Source: Paenibacillus_G elgii_A (GTDB lineage: Bacteria > Bacillota > Bacilli > Paenibacillales > NBRC-103111). Taken from it: a DNA stretch of 64,000 nt. Every line of letters begins with the position of its first letter. The stretch's first letter is position 1. Location of the stretch: contig JBHJMN010000007.1 of NCBI GenBank assembly GCA_042219835.1, positions 62,001 to 126,000 of the forward strand. The letters run 5' to 3'. A program made the position numbers and the translations under genes. Positions 1-9,407 of this stretch are shown here, one piece after another. Under the pieces are notes generated by a model. The model ran no database searches. It worked only from the letters and a program-made list of their open reading frames with translations, and was not told the origin of the DNA.

Positions 1-1
1 T

Positions 2-1540
2 ATGAAGCTTCCGGGTATCGTCGTGACCGAGGATAATAAGAGATATTATCCGTTCGGGAGTTTGGCAGCGCACGTGCTTGGCTTTACCGGGATTGATAAT
101 CAAGGATTGACGGGCATAGAATTGAAGTATAACCGGACATTGACCGGCATAGGCGGAAGCATCTCGTATTTGGCCGACGCCGCAGGCAAGTCGATGCCCG
201 GATCGTCCGACGAGTACAAGAAGCCGCTTGACGGCCTGAACCTTCAGCTCACGATCGACAGCAACATTCAAGCGATCATGGAACGCGAGCTGGATCAGGC
301 GATGCTCAAATATCAGCCGAACCATGTCATCGCGATTGCCATGGACCCGAATAACGGAGAGATTTTGGCGATGGGGTCGAGGCCGGGTTACGAGCCGGGT
401 AACTATAAAGCGTATCCGGTGGAGAACTACAACCGGAATTTGCCGATTTGGATGACCTACGAACCGGGCTCCACCTTCAAGATTATTACGCTTGCGGCAG
501 CATTAGAGGAGAAAAAGGTTAGCTTGACGGAAGGTTTTTTCGATCCAGGGGCGATTGAGGTGGCGGGCGCCCGGCTGCGGTGTTGGAAGCGAGGCGGGCA
601 TGGCAGCGAAACGTTTCAGCAGGTGGTGGAAAATTCCTGTAACCCGGGCTTCGTGGTGATGGGCCAAAGACTTGGCAAAGAGAAGCTTTTCGAGTATATT
701 TATAACTTCGGGTTCGGTAAAAAAACGGGGATCGATCTCGGCGGTGAAGAGAACGGAATTATGTTCAAGCCGTCGCGGGTCGGTCCGGTTGAACTGGCCA
801 CCACCTCGTTCGGGCAAGGGGTCTCCGTCACGCCGATTCAGCAAATTACGGCCGTATCCGCAGCCGTGAACGGCGGCAAGCTGTTCAAGCCGCATGTGGC
901 GAAGGCTTGGTATAATCCGGACACCGGAGCGATGGTCGAGGAGATGAAGCCGGAGCTCGTGCGCCAGGTGATCTCCGAAGCGACCTCCAAGCAGGTACGG
1001 GAGACGCTGGAGAGCGTTGTGGCAAACGGAACCGGGCGCAATGCGTTCATTGAGGGCTACCGGGTGGGGGGAAAGACCGGAACGGCGCAGAAGGTCGTGA
1101 ACGGTCGCTATTCCGCGAGCGAGCACATCGTCTCCTTTATTGGATTTGCTCCAGCCGACGATCCGAAAGTCGTCGTGTACGCCGCGGTCGACAATCCCCA
1201 GGGCATCCAGTTCGGCGGAGTAGTTGCCGCTCCTCTTGTCAAGGGAATTATGGAGGACACGCTTCGTTATATGAAGGTTTCGCCGCGCAAAGATCAAATG
1301 GACCGCAAATATGTGTACGGCGATACGAAAATCGTGGAGGTGCCGAATCTGGTAGGCATGAGCATCACGGAGATTTACGAAAGTATGAACATGAACTTTC
1401 AACTGGCAAAATCCGGCGCAGGCGGCACCGTGATCAGCCAGATGCCGAAGGCCGGGACCCGGGTGGAGCAAGGCTCGACGATCCGGATTTACTTGTCTGA
1501 TGCGAGCCCGCCGGAAAGCGGCAAACCGCAGGCGCAGTGA
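2..1540 (+). CDS. spoVD: Stage V sporulation protein D / class B penicillin-binding protein (5' truncated)
   Basis: This is a monofunctional transpeptidase (class B PBP) that cross-links peptidoglycan outside the membrane; SpoVD makes spore cortex. The window edge cuts off the N-terminus: the visible 512 residues lack the cytoplasmic tail, membrane anchor and the start of the dimerisation domain, and the ATG at position 2 is probably internal. Visible transpeptidase motifs are STFK (nucleophile serine, residues 157-160), SCN (212-214) and KTGT (358-361). One PASTA domain follows at about 443-500. A single PASTA domain and position directly before murE favour SpoVD over the vegetative PbpB, which usually has two. 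murE starts 109 bp downstream in the same direction. Confidence 0.93.
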   Translation: MKLPGIVVTEDNKRYYPFGSLAAHVLGFTGIDNQGLTGIELKYNRTLTGIGGSISYLADAAGKSMPGSSDEYKKPLDGLNLQLTIDSNIQAIMERELDQAMLKYQPNHVIAIAMDPNNGEILAMGSRPGYEPGNYKAYPVENYNRNLPIWMTYEPGSTFKIITLAAALEEKKVSLTEGFFDPGAIEVAGARLRCWKRGGHGSETFQQVVENSCNPGFVVMGQRLGKEKLFEYIYNFGFGKKTGIDLGGEENGIMFKPSRVGPVELATTSFGQGVSVTPIQQITAVSAAVNGGKLFKPHVAKAWYNPDTGAMVEEMKPELVRQVISEATSKQVRETLESVVANGTGRNAFIEGYRVGGKTGTAQKVVNGRYSASEHIVSFIGFAPADDPKVVVYAAVDNPQGIQFGGVVAAPLVKGIMEDTLRYMKVSPRKDQMDRKYVYGDTKIVEVPNLVGMSITEIYESMNMNFQLAKSGAGGTVISQMPKAGTRVEQGSTIRIYLSDASPPESGKPQAQ

Positions 1541-1649
1541 AGGCTGACGCATCGATGAAAGTACGGTAACATTTGGGGAAATGGGCTTTTCAGCACGCAT
1601 TTTTTTGTCCATAATGATACCATGTGCAAAAGACGGAGGGGGACACAAC

Positions 1650-3143
1650 ATGCAACTGAAGGAGCTGGCAGCCCAGCTTGCCGTCAGTCGGATAATCGGT
1701 GATGGCGATACCCATATCCACGGTCTCGCGGCCGATTCGCGCAGGGTCCGACCCGGAGATTTGTTTTTTTGTGTACCCGGCCTGAAGACGGACGGTCACG
1801 ATTATGCCGGGCAGGCAGTTGCGCAGGGAGCCGCCGCTTTGGTTGCGGAACGGGAGATTGAAGCGGACGTCCCCGTGCTCCTAGTGAAGCAGGTGCGTTA
1901 CGCCATGGCGGCTTTAGCCTGCCATTTCTACGGATACCCTAGCCGGGAGCTGAAGCTCATCGGCGTAACGGGAACGAACGGCAAAACAACGACGACGTAT
2001 TTATTGGAAAAAATATTATCGGACCAAGGTTTTCAAACCGGATTAATGGGGAATATCCATGTGAAAATCGGAGCTGTCCGTCATCCGAACGAAAAGAACA
2101 ATACGCAAGAGGCGATTGAGCTTCAGCGTATTTTACGCGATATGGCCGATGCGGGAACCGATTACTGCATCATGGAAGTTTCTTCTCACGGCCTCGACAT
2201 GGGGCGGGTGACCGGCTGCCAATTCCGTACCGGACTGTTTACGAACTTAACGCAGGATCACTTGGATTATCACGGGACGATGGAACGTTACCGGGAGGCT
2301 AAGGGGCTGTTATTCTCCAGGCTTGGGAACGAATTCGCGCCGGTTGCCGATCAGCGCCAGTATGCGGTGCTGAACGGAGACGATTCGGCTTCCGACTACT
2401 TTGCGAAGCATTCACCGGCGCAGACGATCGTGTACGGCATAGATAATCCGGCTGCCGACGTGAAGGCGGAGAACATAGAAATAACCGCCAAGGGCACCAA
2501 GTTCCGCTGTGTCACCTACCGCGGAACGGCCGAGGTGAAGATGCGGCTGGTCGGCCGGTTCAACGTGTACAACGCGCTCGGCGCCATCGCCGCAGCGCTG
2601 GCGGAGGGGATCGAGCTGGAGCGGATTGTCGCCAGCCTCGGCGGCATTACTTCCGTCGAAGGGCGAATGGAGATTGTGGATGCGGGACAGGAAAGCCTTG
2701 TACTGGTCGATTATGCCCATACGCCGGATGGCTTGGAAAATGCGCTCTCGACGATCCGGCAATTTGCAGAAGGCCAAGTTTATTGCGTATTCGGCTGCGG
2801 CGGGGACCGCGACCGCGCCAAACGCCCGCTGATGGGAGGCGTGGCCGCAAAGTACAGCGACTACGTATTCGTCACTTCCGACAATCCGCGGACCGAAGAT
2901 CCGGAAAGCATTCTCTGGGATATCGAACCGGGCCTTATCGAGGCCGGCTGGGACAAAGAGCGTTACGAGCTGATCGCCGACCGCAGACAGGCCATTCAAA
3001 AAGCGATTGCCCGGGCAACCTCTAAAGATGTAGTATTGATTGCGGGAAAAGGGCACGAAACGTATCAAGACATCCAAGGCGTCAAGCATCCGTTTGACGA
3101 CCGGTTGGTAGCGGAAAACGCGATAAGGGGACGGTTGCAGTGA
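1650..3143 (+). CDS. murE: UDP-N-acetylmuramoyl-L-alanyl-D-glutamate--2,6-diaminopimelate ligase
   Basis: Cytoplasmic Mur ligase adding the third residue of the stem peptide to UDP-MurNAc-L-Ala-D-Glu with ATP. The 497-residue protein has the Mur P-loop TGTNGKTTT at about 108-116. It also has DNPR at about 411-414, the signature of meso-diaminopimelate-specific enzymes, so the wall is predicted to be DAP type. The ATG at 1650 was chosen over the upstream in-frame ATG at 1581 because a GGAGGGGG ribosome binding site lies 7-8 nt before it and the extra 23 residues look unlike the family. The stop overlaps the GTG start of murF by four bases, indicating translational coupling. Confidence 0.97.
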   Translation: MQLKELAAQLAVSRIIGDGDTHIHGLAADSRRVRPGDLFFCVPGLKTDGHDYAGQAVAQGAAALVAEREIEADVPVLLVKQVRYAMAALACHFYGYPSRELKLIGVTGTNGKTTTTYLLEKILSDQGFQTGLMGNIHVKIGAVRHPNEKNNTQEAIELQRILRDMADAGTDYCIMEVSSHGLDMGRVTGCQFRTGLFTNLTQDHLDYHGTMERYREAKGLLFSRLGNEFAPVADQRQYAVLNGDDSASDYFAKHSPAQTIVYGIDNPAADVKAENIEITAKGTKFRCVTYRGTAEVKMRLVGRFNVYNALGAIAAALAEGIELERIVASLGGITSVEGRMEIVDAGQESLVLVDYAHTPDGLENALSTIRQFAEGQVYCVFGCGGDRDRAKRPLMGGVAAKYSDYVFVTSDNPRTEDPESILWDIEPGLIEAGWDKERYELIADRRQAIQKAIARATSKDVVLIAGKGHETYQDIQGVKHPFDDRLVAENAIRGRLQ

Positions 3144-4549
3144 TCAGACGTACGTTGGCCGAGATTGCCGTCATGACCGGAGGAACCTTGGCGCAAGGAA
3201 CGCCCGGCGATGCCATGATTCACGGCGTTTCGAAGGATACGCGCACTCTCGCGGAGGGCAGCTTGTACGTGCCGCTGATCGGGGAGTCGTTCGACGGGCA
3301 TGCGTTTGCCGATGCCGCATTTGAACGGGGGGCTGCCGCAGCGCTGTGGCAGACGGACCGTCACAACCCGCCGCAGGGCAAGCCGCTGATTCTCGTGGAC
3401 GATACGTTGTCGGCGCTGCAGCGTCTGGCTCAAGCCTATCGCCGTCAGCTGAAGGTACGCGTTGTCGGCATCACCGGCAGCAACGGCAAAACGACGACAA
3501 AGGATATGACGGGAGCCGTGCTGGCCACAGCCTTCCGTGTGCATAAAACGGCAGGAAACTATAACAATCACATCGGTCTTCCGCTCACTTTGCTGGAGCT
3601 GGATGAGGATACCGAGATCGCCGTCCTGGAGATGGGCATGAGCGGGCGAGGCGAGATTGAGCTGTTGTCCCGGCTCGCCGAGCCGGAGCTTGCCGTCATC
3701 ACGAATATCGGAGACGCGCATCTGCTGCAGCTCGGCTCGCGCACCGAAATCGCTCGAGCCAAAACGGAAATTTTAGCAGGACTCCAGCCCGGCGGCACAC
3801 TGATCTATCACGGGGATGAGCCTCTGATTGAAGAGGTTCTGCCGGAGCTGACTCAGCCCGGACGAATGAAGGCGGACGGATATACCAAAATCCGCTTCGG
3901 AGCGGGCGCATCGAACGATCTATACCCTCTGGAAATGAAGCTGGATGCGAAAGGAACGCATTTTGTCGTCAACACCGATACGGGAGTTCCTTTCTATATT
4001 CCGCTGCTCGGAGGACATAATGCGGTCAACGCGCTGTCGGCGATCGCTGTCGGGAAATATTTCGGGCTGGATGCGGCGCGGATGGCAGAGGGCTTGCAAT
4101 CGTTGGTCGTAACCGGGATGAGGATCGAAGTGTCGCAGGCTCCTTCCGGCTTGACCGTATGGAATGACGCCTACAACGCTTCCCCGACCGCGATGCGGGC
4201 CGCTCTTTCGCTTTTGCATGAGGCGACGGGATATAGCCGCAAATTCGCGGTGCTCGGCGATATGCTCGAGCTTGGTCCTGAAGAGGCGGAATTTCACCGG
4301 GAAGTCGGCCGTTTCGTCGATCCGGACGCGGTTGAGGCGGTGTATCTTTACGGCCCGCTTGCCCGGCATATCGCTGAGGGAGCGAGGGAACGGTTTCCGG
4401 CGGAGCGCGTCCGGTATTTTGAAGATAAAGAGGAGCTGGCCCGTGCGCTCGGTCAGGCTGCCGCACCGCTCGACGTCGTGCTGATTAAAGGCTCGCGCGG
4501 TATGCGGATGGAGCAGGTGGCATCGTTTTTAATGCAATTGGGGGGATAG
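3140..4549 (+). CDS. murF: UDP-N-acetylmuramoyl-tripeptide--D-alanyl-D-alanine ligase
   Basis: Cytoplasmic Mur ligase that adds D-Ala-D-Ala to UDP-MurNAc-tripeptide, completing the pentapeptide. The 469 residues are normal for the family. The N-terminal domain is followed by the P-loop GITGSNGKTTT (about 110-120), the central-domain NYNNHIGLPLT stretch, and a C-terminal domain ending with the IKGSRGMRME motif typical of MurF. It starts with GTG inside the murE stop (four-base overlap). In B. subtilis murF lies elsewhere next to ddl, so its place between murE and mraY resembles the general bacterial dcw order rather than the Bacillus one. Confidence 0.96.
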   Translation: MIRRTLAEIAVMTGGTLAQGTPGDAMIHGVSKDTRTLAEGSLYVPLIGESFDGHAFADAAFERGAAAALWQTDRHNPPQGKPLILVDDTLSALQRLAQAYRRQLKVRVVGITGSNGKTTTKDMTGAVLATAFRVHKTAGNYNNHIGLPLTLLELDEDTEIAVLEMGMSGRGEIELLSRLAEPELAVITNIGDAHLLQLGSRTEIARAKTEILAGLQPGGTLIYHGDEPLIEEVLPELTQPGRMKADGYTKIRFGAGASNDLYPLEMKLDAKGTHFVVNTDTGVPFYIPLLGGHNAVNALSAIAVGKYFGLDAARMAEGLQSLVVTGMRIEVSQAPSGLTVWNDAYNASPTAMRAALSLLHEATGYSRKFAVLGDMLELGPEEAEFHREVGRFVDPDAVEAVYLYGPLARHIAEGARERFPAERVRYFEDKEELARALGQAAAPLDVVLIKGSRGMRMEQVASFLMQLGG

Positions 4550-4553
4550 TCCG

Positions 4554-5516
4554 GTGGATTTTCAAATTGTCATGATCACGCTCGGCGTGGCCTTTTTGCT
4601 TGCGGTCATTATGGGACCTTTATTCATTCCGCTGCTTCGCAGACTCAAATTCGGGCAGCAGATTCGTACCGAAGGGCCGCAAGCGCATCTGAAAAAAGCA
4701 GGCACGCCAACGATGGGCGGGATCATCATCATGCTGGCGCTGGCGCTGGCTGTGCTGCGTTTCGGAGAAAAAAACATCGAGACGCTCATTCTTATTATCG
4801 CATCGCTTGGATACGGCTTTATCGGATTTTTGGACGATTATATTAAAATTTTGTTCAAGCGCTCGCTCGGCTTGACGGCCAGACAAAAGCTGCTCGGGCA
4901 GCTCGCCGTCTCGGTCATCGTATGTATCCTGCTGGTGCAGACCGGACACAACACGGACATCCGGATCCCTTATATCGGTTTTTCGTTTGACATCGGCTGG
5001 CTGTATTTCCCGTTCGTCGCTTTTCTCATGCTGGGCACGTCCAATGCGGTAAATTTCACGGACGGTCTGGACGGCTTGCTGGCCGGAACCAGCGCGATTG
5101 CGTTCGGCGCTTATGCGATCATTGCTTTGAATAACTCACAGCCGAATCTCGCGATCTTCTGTGCCGCGATGGTCGGCGCCGTGCTCGGATTCCTCGTATT
5201 CAACGCTCACCCGGCGAAAGTGTTCATGGGGGATACCGGCTCGCTCGGCATCGGCGGAGGATTGGCGGCCGTTGCGATTTTGACCAAAGCGGAAATTTTG
5301 CTGGCGCTGATCGGCGGCGTGTTCGTGGTCGAAATTTTATCGGTCATCATTCAAGTCGTCTCCTTTAAGACAAGGGGGAAGCGGGTGTTCAAAATGAGCC
5401 CGATTCATCACCATTTCGAATTGACCGGCTGGTCGGAGTGGCGCGTGGTCATTTCGTTCTGGACGGCGGGGCTGATTTTGGCCGGTATCGGACTTTATAT
5501 CAATGAGGTGTTGTAG
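4554..5516 (+). CDS. mraY: Phospho-N-acetylmuramoyl-pentapeptide transferase
   Basis: Integral membrane enzyme that moves phospho-MurNAc-pentapeptide from UDP to undecaprenyl phosphate, giving lipid I. The 320-residue protein is mostly hydrophobic, consistent with about ten membrane segments. Family motifs are visible: the aspartate pair in GFLDDYIK (residues 94-95), NFTDGLDGL near 167-175, and the PIHHHFE loop near the C-terminus. It starts with GTG four bases after the murF stop, behind a G-rich ribosome binding site that overlaps the murF end. murD follows two bases after its stop. Confidence 0.97.
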   Translation: MDFQIVMITLGVAFLLAVIMGPLFIPLLRRLKFGQQIRTEGPQAHLKKAGTPTMGGIIIMLALALAVLRFGEKNIETLILIIASLGYGFIGFLDDYIKILFKRSLGLTARQKLLGQLAVSVIVCILLVQTGHNTDIRIPYIGFSFDIGWLYFPFVAFLMLGTSNAVNFTDGLDGLLAGTSAIAFGAYAIIALNNSQPNLAIFCAAMVGAVLGFLVFNAHPAKVFMGDTGSLGIGGGLAAVAILTKAEILLALIGGVFVVEILSVIIQVVSFKTRGKRVFKMSPIHHHFELTGWSEWRVVISFWTAGLILAGIGLYINEVL

Positions 5517-5518
5517 GC

Positions 5519-6940
5519 ATGGAGCATCCCGCTCAGTACCGCGGCCGTCAGGTCGTCATTCTAGGTCTTGCGCGCAGCGGCGTTGCAGTCGCCAAATTGT
5601 TTCGCGAGAACGGCGCGGTCGTCGCCGTCAATGATAAGAAAGAACGCCATTTATGCCCTGAGGCCGACGAATTGGAGGCTCTGGGTATTTCTGTTGTTTG
5701 CGGGAGCCATCCCGAAGGGCTTGTGCATGAGGGTGTTGCGCTCGTCGTGAAAAATCCCGGCATTCCTTACACGATCGGGCCCGTCCGGCAGGCGGCCGAG
5801 CTCGGAATCGAAGTGGTGACGGAGGTCGAAGTCGCCTATCATATTTGCAAGTCGCCGATGATCGCCATAACCGGCTCCAACGGCAAGACAACCACGACGA
5901 CGTGGACCGGTCTCATGCTCGAAGCGGGCGGATTAAAGCCGATCGTCGCCGGTAACATTGGACGTGCCTTGACGGAAGCCGCTTTGGAAGCCGAAGCGGA
6001 CAACCGGATGGTTGTCGAGCTGAGCAGCTTTCAGCTCAAAGGAACGCGTGCGTTCCGTCCGGCCGTGGCCACTCTGCTGAACGTGTACGAGACGCATCTC
6101 GATTACCATGGGACGATGGACGATTACGTCGTCTCCAAGACGAAGCTTTTTGCGAACCAAACGGAAGCGGACACGGCCGTGCTGAACTGGGACGACCCGG
6201 TCTGCCGCCAAACGGCGGGCGCGATTCGTTCCTCGGTGCTGCCTTTTTCCGTCCGTGAGGAACTGTCTTACGGATTGTTCGTGCAGCCTCCGCTTGCCGC
6301 CGGGGACGAAGATACGGTACATACAGTCGTTTACCGCGATCAAGACGGACAAGCTCACTGCATTGTGCCGGTACGGGAGCTCGGAATACCGGGCAGCCAC
6401 AACGTGGAGAACGCGCTGGCGGCCAGCGCCATGGCTGTCGCTTCCGGTGTGGAGCTGGAGACGATCGCCCGGGTGCTGAAGGAGTTCCGCGGAGTGGAGC
6501 ACCGGCTTGAATATGTGGCGCAGAAGGGCGACGTGCTCTTTTATAACGATTCCAAAGCGACGAATCCTACGGCAACGATCAAAACGATCGAATCGTTCAA
6601 GCAGGACATCGTTTTGATTGCGGGGGGACTCGATCGCGGATCGGATTACATGGAATTGCTGCCTGCATTCCAAAGCCGGGTGAAAGGCCTTGTCGCCTTC
6701 GGAGAGACGAACGAAAAAATCGTCCGTGTGGCGCGTCTCGCAGGCATGAGCCGGATTAAAACCGTCGATACTGCTGCTAAGGGTGCACAGGAAACGGTGG
6801 AGGAAGCGGTGCGGCAAGCGCAGGCGCTGGCGAAGCCCGGCGATGTGGTGCTGCTCTCGCCCGCATGCGCAAGTTGGGACATGTTTTCCTCTTACGAGGA
6901 GAGGGGAAGCATGTTTAAGGAGTCCGTGCATAACCTGTAA
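5519..6940 (+). CDS. murD: UDP-N-acetylmuramoylalanine--D-glutamate ligase
   Basis: Cytoplasmic Mur ligase adding D-glutamate to UDP-MurNAc-L-Ala. The 473 residues include an N-terminal Rossmann-like domain (VVILGLARSG near 12-21), the P-loop ITGSNGKTTTT (about 117-127), the HLDYHGTMDDY segment of the central domain, and a C-terminal domain with NDSKATNP and LSPACASWDMF, both characteristic of MurD. The ATG lies two bases after the mraY stop, so the two are almost certainly co-transcribed. An 80-bp spacer separates it from the FtsW/SpoVE gene. Confidence 0.97.
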   Translation: MEHPAQYRGRQVVILGLARSGVAVAKLFRENGAVVAVNDKKERHLCPEADELEALGISVVCGSHPEGLVHEGVALVVKNPGIPYTIGPVRQAAELGIEVVTEVEVAYHICKSPMIAITGSNGKTTTTTWTGLMLEAGGLKPIVAGNIGRALTEAALEAEADNRMVVELSSFQLKGTRAFRPAVATLLNVYETHLDYHGTMDDYVVSKTKLFANQTEADTAVLNWDDPVCRQTAGAIRSSVLPFSVREELSYGLFVQPPLAAGDEDTVHTVVYRDQDGQAHCIVPVRELGIPGSHNVENALAASAMAVASGVELETIARVLKEFRGVEHRLEYVAQKGDVLFYNDSKATNPTATIKTIESFKQDIVLIAGGLDRGSDYMELLPAFQSRVKGLVAFGETNEKIVRVARLAGMSRIKTVDTAAKGAQETVEEAVRQAQALAKPGDVVLLSPACASWDMFSSYEERGSMFKESVHNL

Positions 6941-7020
6941 AAGGGGGGAACAAGCCCTGTCAGCGGGCACTGCTGATCCGGCGTGAAAGATCCCTTCCCA
7001 GAATACCGAGAGGTAGAGGT

Positions 7021-8127
7021 GTGGGCGGTATGGTGAAAGCACGTTCGACTCCGGATTGGATGATGTTGGGCTCCACGCTGCTGTTGCTTGCCGTAGGCGT
7101 GGTTATGGTGTACAGTGCCAGTGCGGTGCTTGCATTTCGCGAGTTCGGCGACTCGCTGTACTATTTGAAACGCCAAGCGCTGTTTGCGGCGCTCGGCATC
7201 GCGGCGATGATTTTTACGATGAACACCGATTATTGGATTTGGAAAAAGTATGCCAAAATCATTTTGATCGTCTGCTTCATTCTGCTGGTTGCGGTGCTTA
7301 TTCCCGGTATCGGTGTCGTTCGCGGAGGGGCGCGCAGCTGGCTCGGAATCGGTTCGTTTGGGATTCAGCCGTCCGAATTTATGAAAATGGGCATGATTGT
7401 GTTTTTGTCCAAATGGTTGTCCGAGCAGCAGGGCTCCATTACGCATTTTACCCGGGGGCTGCTGCCGCCGCTTGGCCTTGTCGGCCTCGCTTTCGGAATT
7501 ATCATGCTGCAGCCCGATCTGGGAACGGGCGCGGTGCTGGTCGGCGCCTCATTATTGATCATCTACACGACGGGGGCCCGACTGCTGCATTTATCGTATC
7601 TCGGGCTGGTCGGAATTCTCGGATTCGTCGGCTTGATTATTGCGGCGCCCTATCGGCTGAAGCGGATTACCGCTTTTCTCGATCCGTGGCAGGACCCGCT
7701 TGGCGCAGGCTATCAAGCGATTCAATCGCTTTATGCGATCGGTCCTGGAGGGCTGGTCGGCCTCGGTCTGGGCATGAGCCGGCAAAAGTACAGTTACTTG
7801 CCTGAGCCGCAAACGGACTTTATTTTTTCCATCATTGCAGAGGAGCTTGGCTTTATAGGCGGTTCTTTCGTGCTGCTGCTGTTTACCCTGCTGGTCTGGC
7901 GGGGGCTGCGTACGGCGATTACCGCGCCGGATACGTTCGGCAGTCTGCTTGCGACGGGTATCGTCGGCATGATCGCCGTGCAGGTCATCATCAACATCGG
8001 CGTCGTGATCGGCATGTTTCCCGTCACAGGCATTACTTTGCCGCTTATCAGTGCCGGCGGCTCCTCGCTAACGCTGATGCTGACCTCGATCGGCGTGCTT
8101 TTGAACATTTCCCGGTATTCGAGGTGA
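7021..8127 (+). CDS. spoVE: SEDS-family peptidoglycan polymerase, SpoVE/FtsW
   Basis: SEDS family (shape, elongation, division, sporulation) membrane glycosyltransferase that polymerises lipid II with a partner class B PBP; here the obvious partner is SpoVD. The 368-residue protein is hydrophobic throughout, with about ten membrane spans. It carries FtsW/RodA landmarks: LQPDLGTG, QAIQSLYAIGPGG, the EPQTDFIFSIIAEELGF loop and the PLISAGGSS segment. The GTG at 7021 sits behind an AGAGGTAGAGG site; an ATG nine bases later is an alternative start. Position between murD and murG matches B. subtilis spoVE, but a vegetative FtsW role cannot be excluded from sequence alone. Confidence 0.92.
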   Translation: MGGMVKARSTPDWMMLGSTLLLLAVGVVMVYSASAVLAFREFGDSLYYLKRQALFAALGIAAMIFTMNTDYWIWKKYAKIILIVCFILLVAVLIPGIGVVRGGARSWLGIGSFGIQPSEFMKMGMIVFLSKWLSEQQGSITHFTRGLLPPLGLVGLAFGIIMLQPDLGTGAVLVGASLLIIYTTGARLLHLSYLGLVGILGFVGLIIAAPYRLKRITAFLDPWQDPLGAGYQAIQSLYAIGPGGLVGLGLGMSRQKYSYLPEPQTDFIFSIIAEELGFIGGSFVLLLFTLLVWRGLRTAITAPDTFGSLLATGIVGMIAVQVIINIGVVIGMFPVTGITLPLISAGGSSLTLMLTSIGVLLNISRYSR

Positions 8128-8136
8128 CCTTCCTTT

Positions 8137-9210
8137 ATGAAAAAAATCGTCTTCACCGGCGGCGGTACGGCCGGTCATGTGACCCCGAATTTGGCGGTGA
8201 TGGCCAGGCTGCGCAAGCTCGGCTGGGACATGGAATATATCGGTTCCAAGGATGGGATCGAGAAAGAAATTATCGAGCACGAAGGGATTCCGTTTCATCA
8301 TATCGCTTCGGGCAAGCTAAGGCGCTACTTTGACGCCAAAAATTTTAAAGATCCGTTCAAGGTGCTGCAAGGCGTCGGCCAGGCTTACCGGCTGCTGGGC
8401 AAAATTAAGCCCCATATCGTTTTTTCCAAGGGCGGCTTCGTGACCGTACCGGTTATCGTTGCCAGCAAACTGCGGGGAATTCCCGTCATTTCGCACGAGT
8501 CCGACTATACCCCGGGCCTCGCCAACAAAATTACGATGCCCCTCGTCTCCCGTATTTGCGTGACTTTTCCCGAAACGTTGAAATATGTCCGCGGAGACAA
8601 AGCGGAACGCACCGGCCTTCCGATCCGCGAGCAGATCTTGGACGGGAAGGCGTCCCGCGGACTGCAAATGAACGAATTTCATTCTCAAAAGCCCGTCCTG
8701 TTTATTATGGGCGGCAGCCTTGGAGCCCAACGGATCAACCAAACGGTTCGCGAATCGCTGGAGGCGCTGCTGGAGCGGTTTCAGGTCATTCATATTTGCG
8801 GGAAAGGAAATACCGATCCCTCCTTCGACCGAATCCGGGGCTACCGGCAGTATGCGTACGTAAAGGACGAGCTGCCCGATCTGCTTGCCTGCGCCGATCT
8901 GGTCGTCTCGCGGGCAGGCTCCACCTCCATCTTCGAATTTCTTGCGCTGCGCAAGCCGATGCTGCTCATCCCTTTGACCCGCCAGGCGAGCCGTGGAGAC
9001 CAGATTCTTAACGCGGAATCGTTCCGGGGCTTGGGCTATGGCAAAGTGCTGTTCGAGGAGGAGCTGAATCCGGAGTCGCTGATTTCCAATCTCTGCAGCC
9101 TGTCTGCGGAGCAGGATGAAATCCGGCAGCGGATGGTGTTGAATCCGTACGGCAACGGCACCGATCACGTCGTGAAGCTGCTTGAAGCCTATTGTTTGCC
9201 TCGCGCCTAG
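8137..9210 (+). CDS. murG: UDP-N-acetylglucosamine--lipid I N-acetylglucosaminyltransferase
   Basis: Peripheral membrane glycosyltransferase that adds GlcNAc to lipid I to make lipid II. The 357-residue GT-B fold protein has the N-terminal glycine-rich loop GGGTAGHVTPN (residues 7-17), the HESDYTPGLANK membrane/acceptor segment, the second glycine-rich loop GGSLGAQRIN, and the SRAGSTSIFEF UDP-GlcNAc binding region. Members ending in a similar PYGNGTDHVV tail are common in Bacilli. It follows spoVE by nine bases. Its stop codon lies inside a perfect 9-bp-arm hairpin annotated separately. Confidence 0.97.
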   Translation: MKKIVFTGGGTAGHVTPNLAVMARLRKLGWDMEYIGSKDGIEKEIIEHEGIPFHHIASGKLRRYFDAKNFKDPFKVLQGVGQAYRLLGKIKPHIVFSKGGFVTVPVIVASKLRGIPVISHESDYTPGLANKITMPLVSRICVTFPETLKYVRGDKAERTGLPIREQILDGKASRGLQMNEFHSQKPVLFIMGGSLGAQRINQTVRESLEALLERFQVIHICGKGNTDPSFDRIRGYRQYAYVKDELPDLLACADLVVSRAGSTSIFEFLALRKPMLLIPLTRQASRGDQILNAESFRGLGYGKVLFEEELNPESLISNLCSLSAEQDEIRQRMVLNPYGNGTDHVVKLLEAYCLPRA

Positions 9211-9228
9211 TGAATTTTGCACTAGGCG
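9204..9228 (+). other. Hairpin spanning the murG stop codon
   Basis: The arms CGCCTAGTG (9204-9212) and CACTAGGCG (9220-9228) are perfect complements around a 7-base loop, and the murG stop is inside the left arm. No T-run follows, so it is a poor intrinsic terminator; RNA stabilisation or processing is possible. The remaining spacer to murB (9229-9407) holds no gene that I can support. Confidence 0.5.
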
Positions 9229-9407
9229 ATTGTCACACTCTGATACGTTTCACATAAACTACACTATACCGTGACAGACACTTGGCGAAGCGGCGCGCAG
9301 CCCGGGCGCAAGAATGCAGTAGCTCTGCGCGTGCCGCCAATCCTTGGTTCCGGAGCTCGTTTACCGGAAAGCCGGACGCCGCGTCGTTCTGTGAAGGAGG
9401 TTTTCCC

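Noticed and set aside
503..1651. 382-codon minus-strand open frame opposite spoVD
   Set aside because: Shadow of the penicillin-binding-protein gene, which carries all catalytic motifs on the plus strand.
9253..9261. CATAAACTA, a sigma-K/sigma-E-like -10 before murB
   Set aside because: The motif fits CATANNNTA, but no suitable -35 element could be placed and a 6-base match is easily due to chance.
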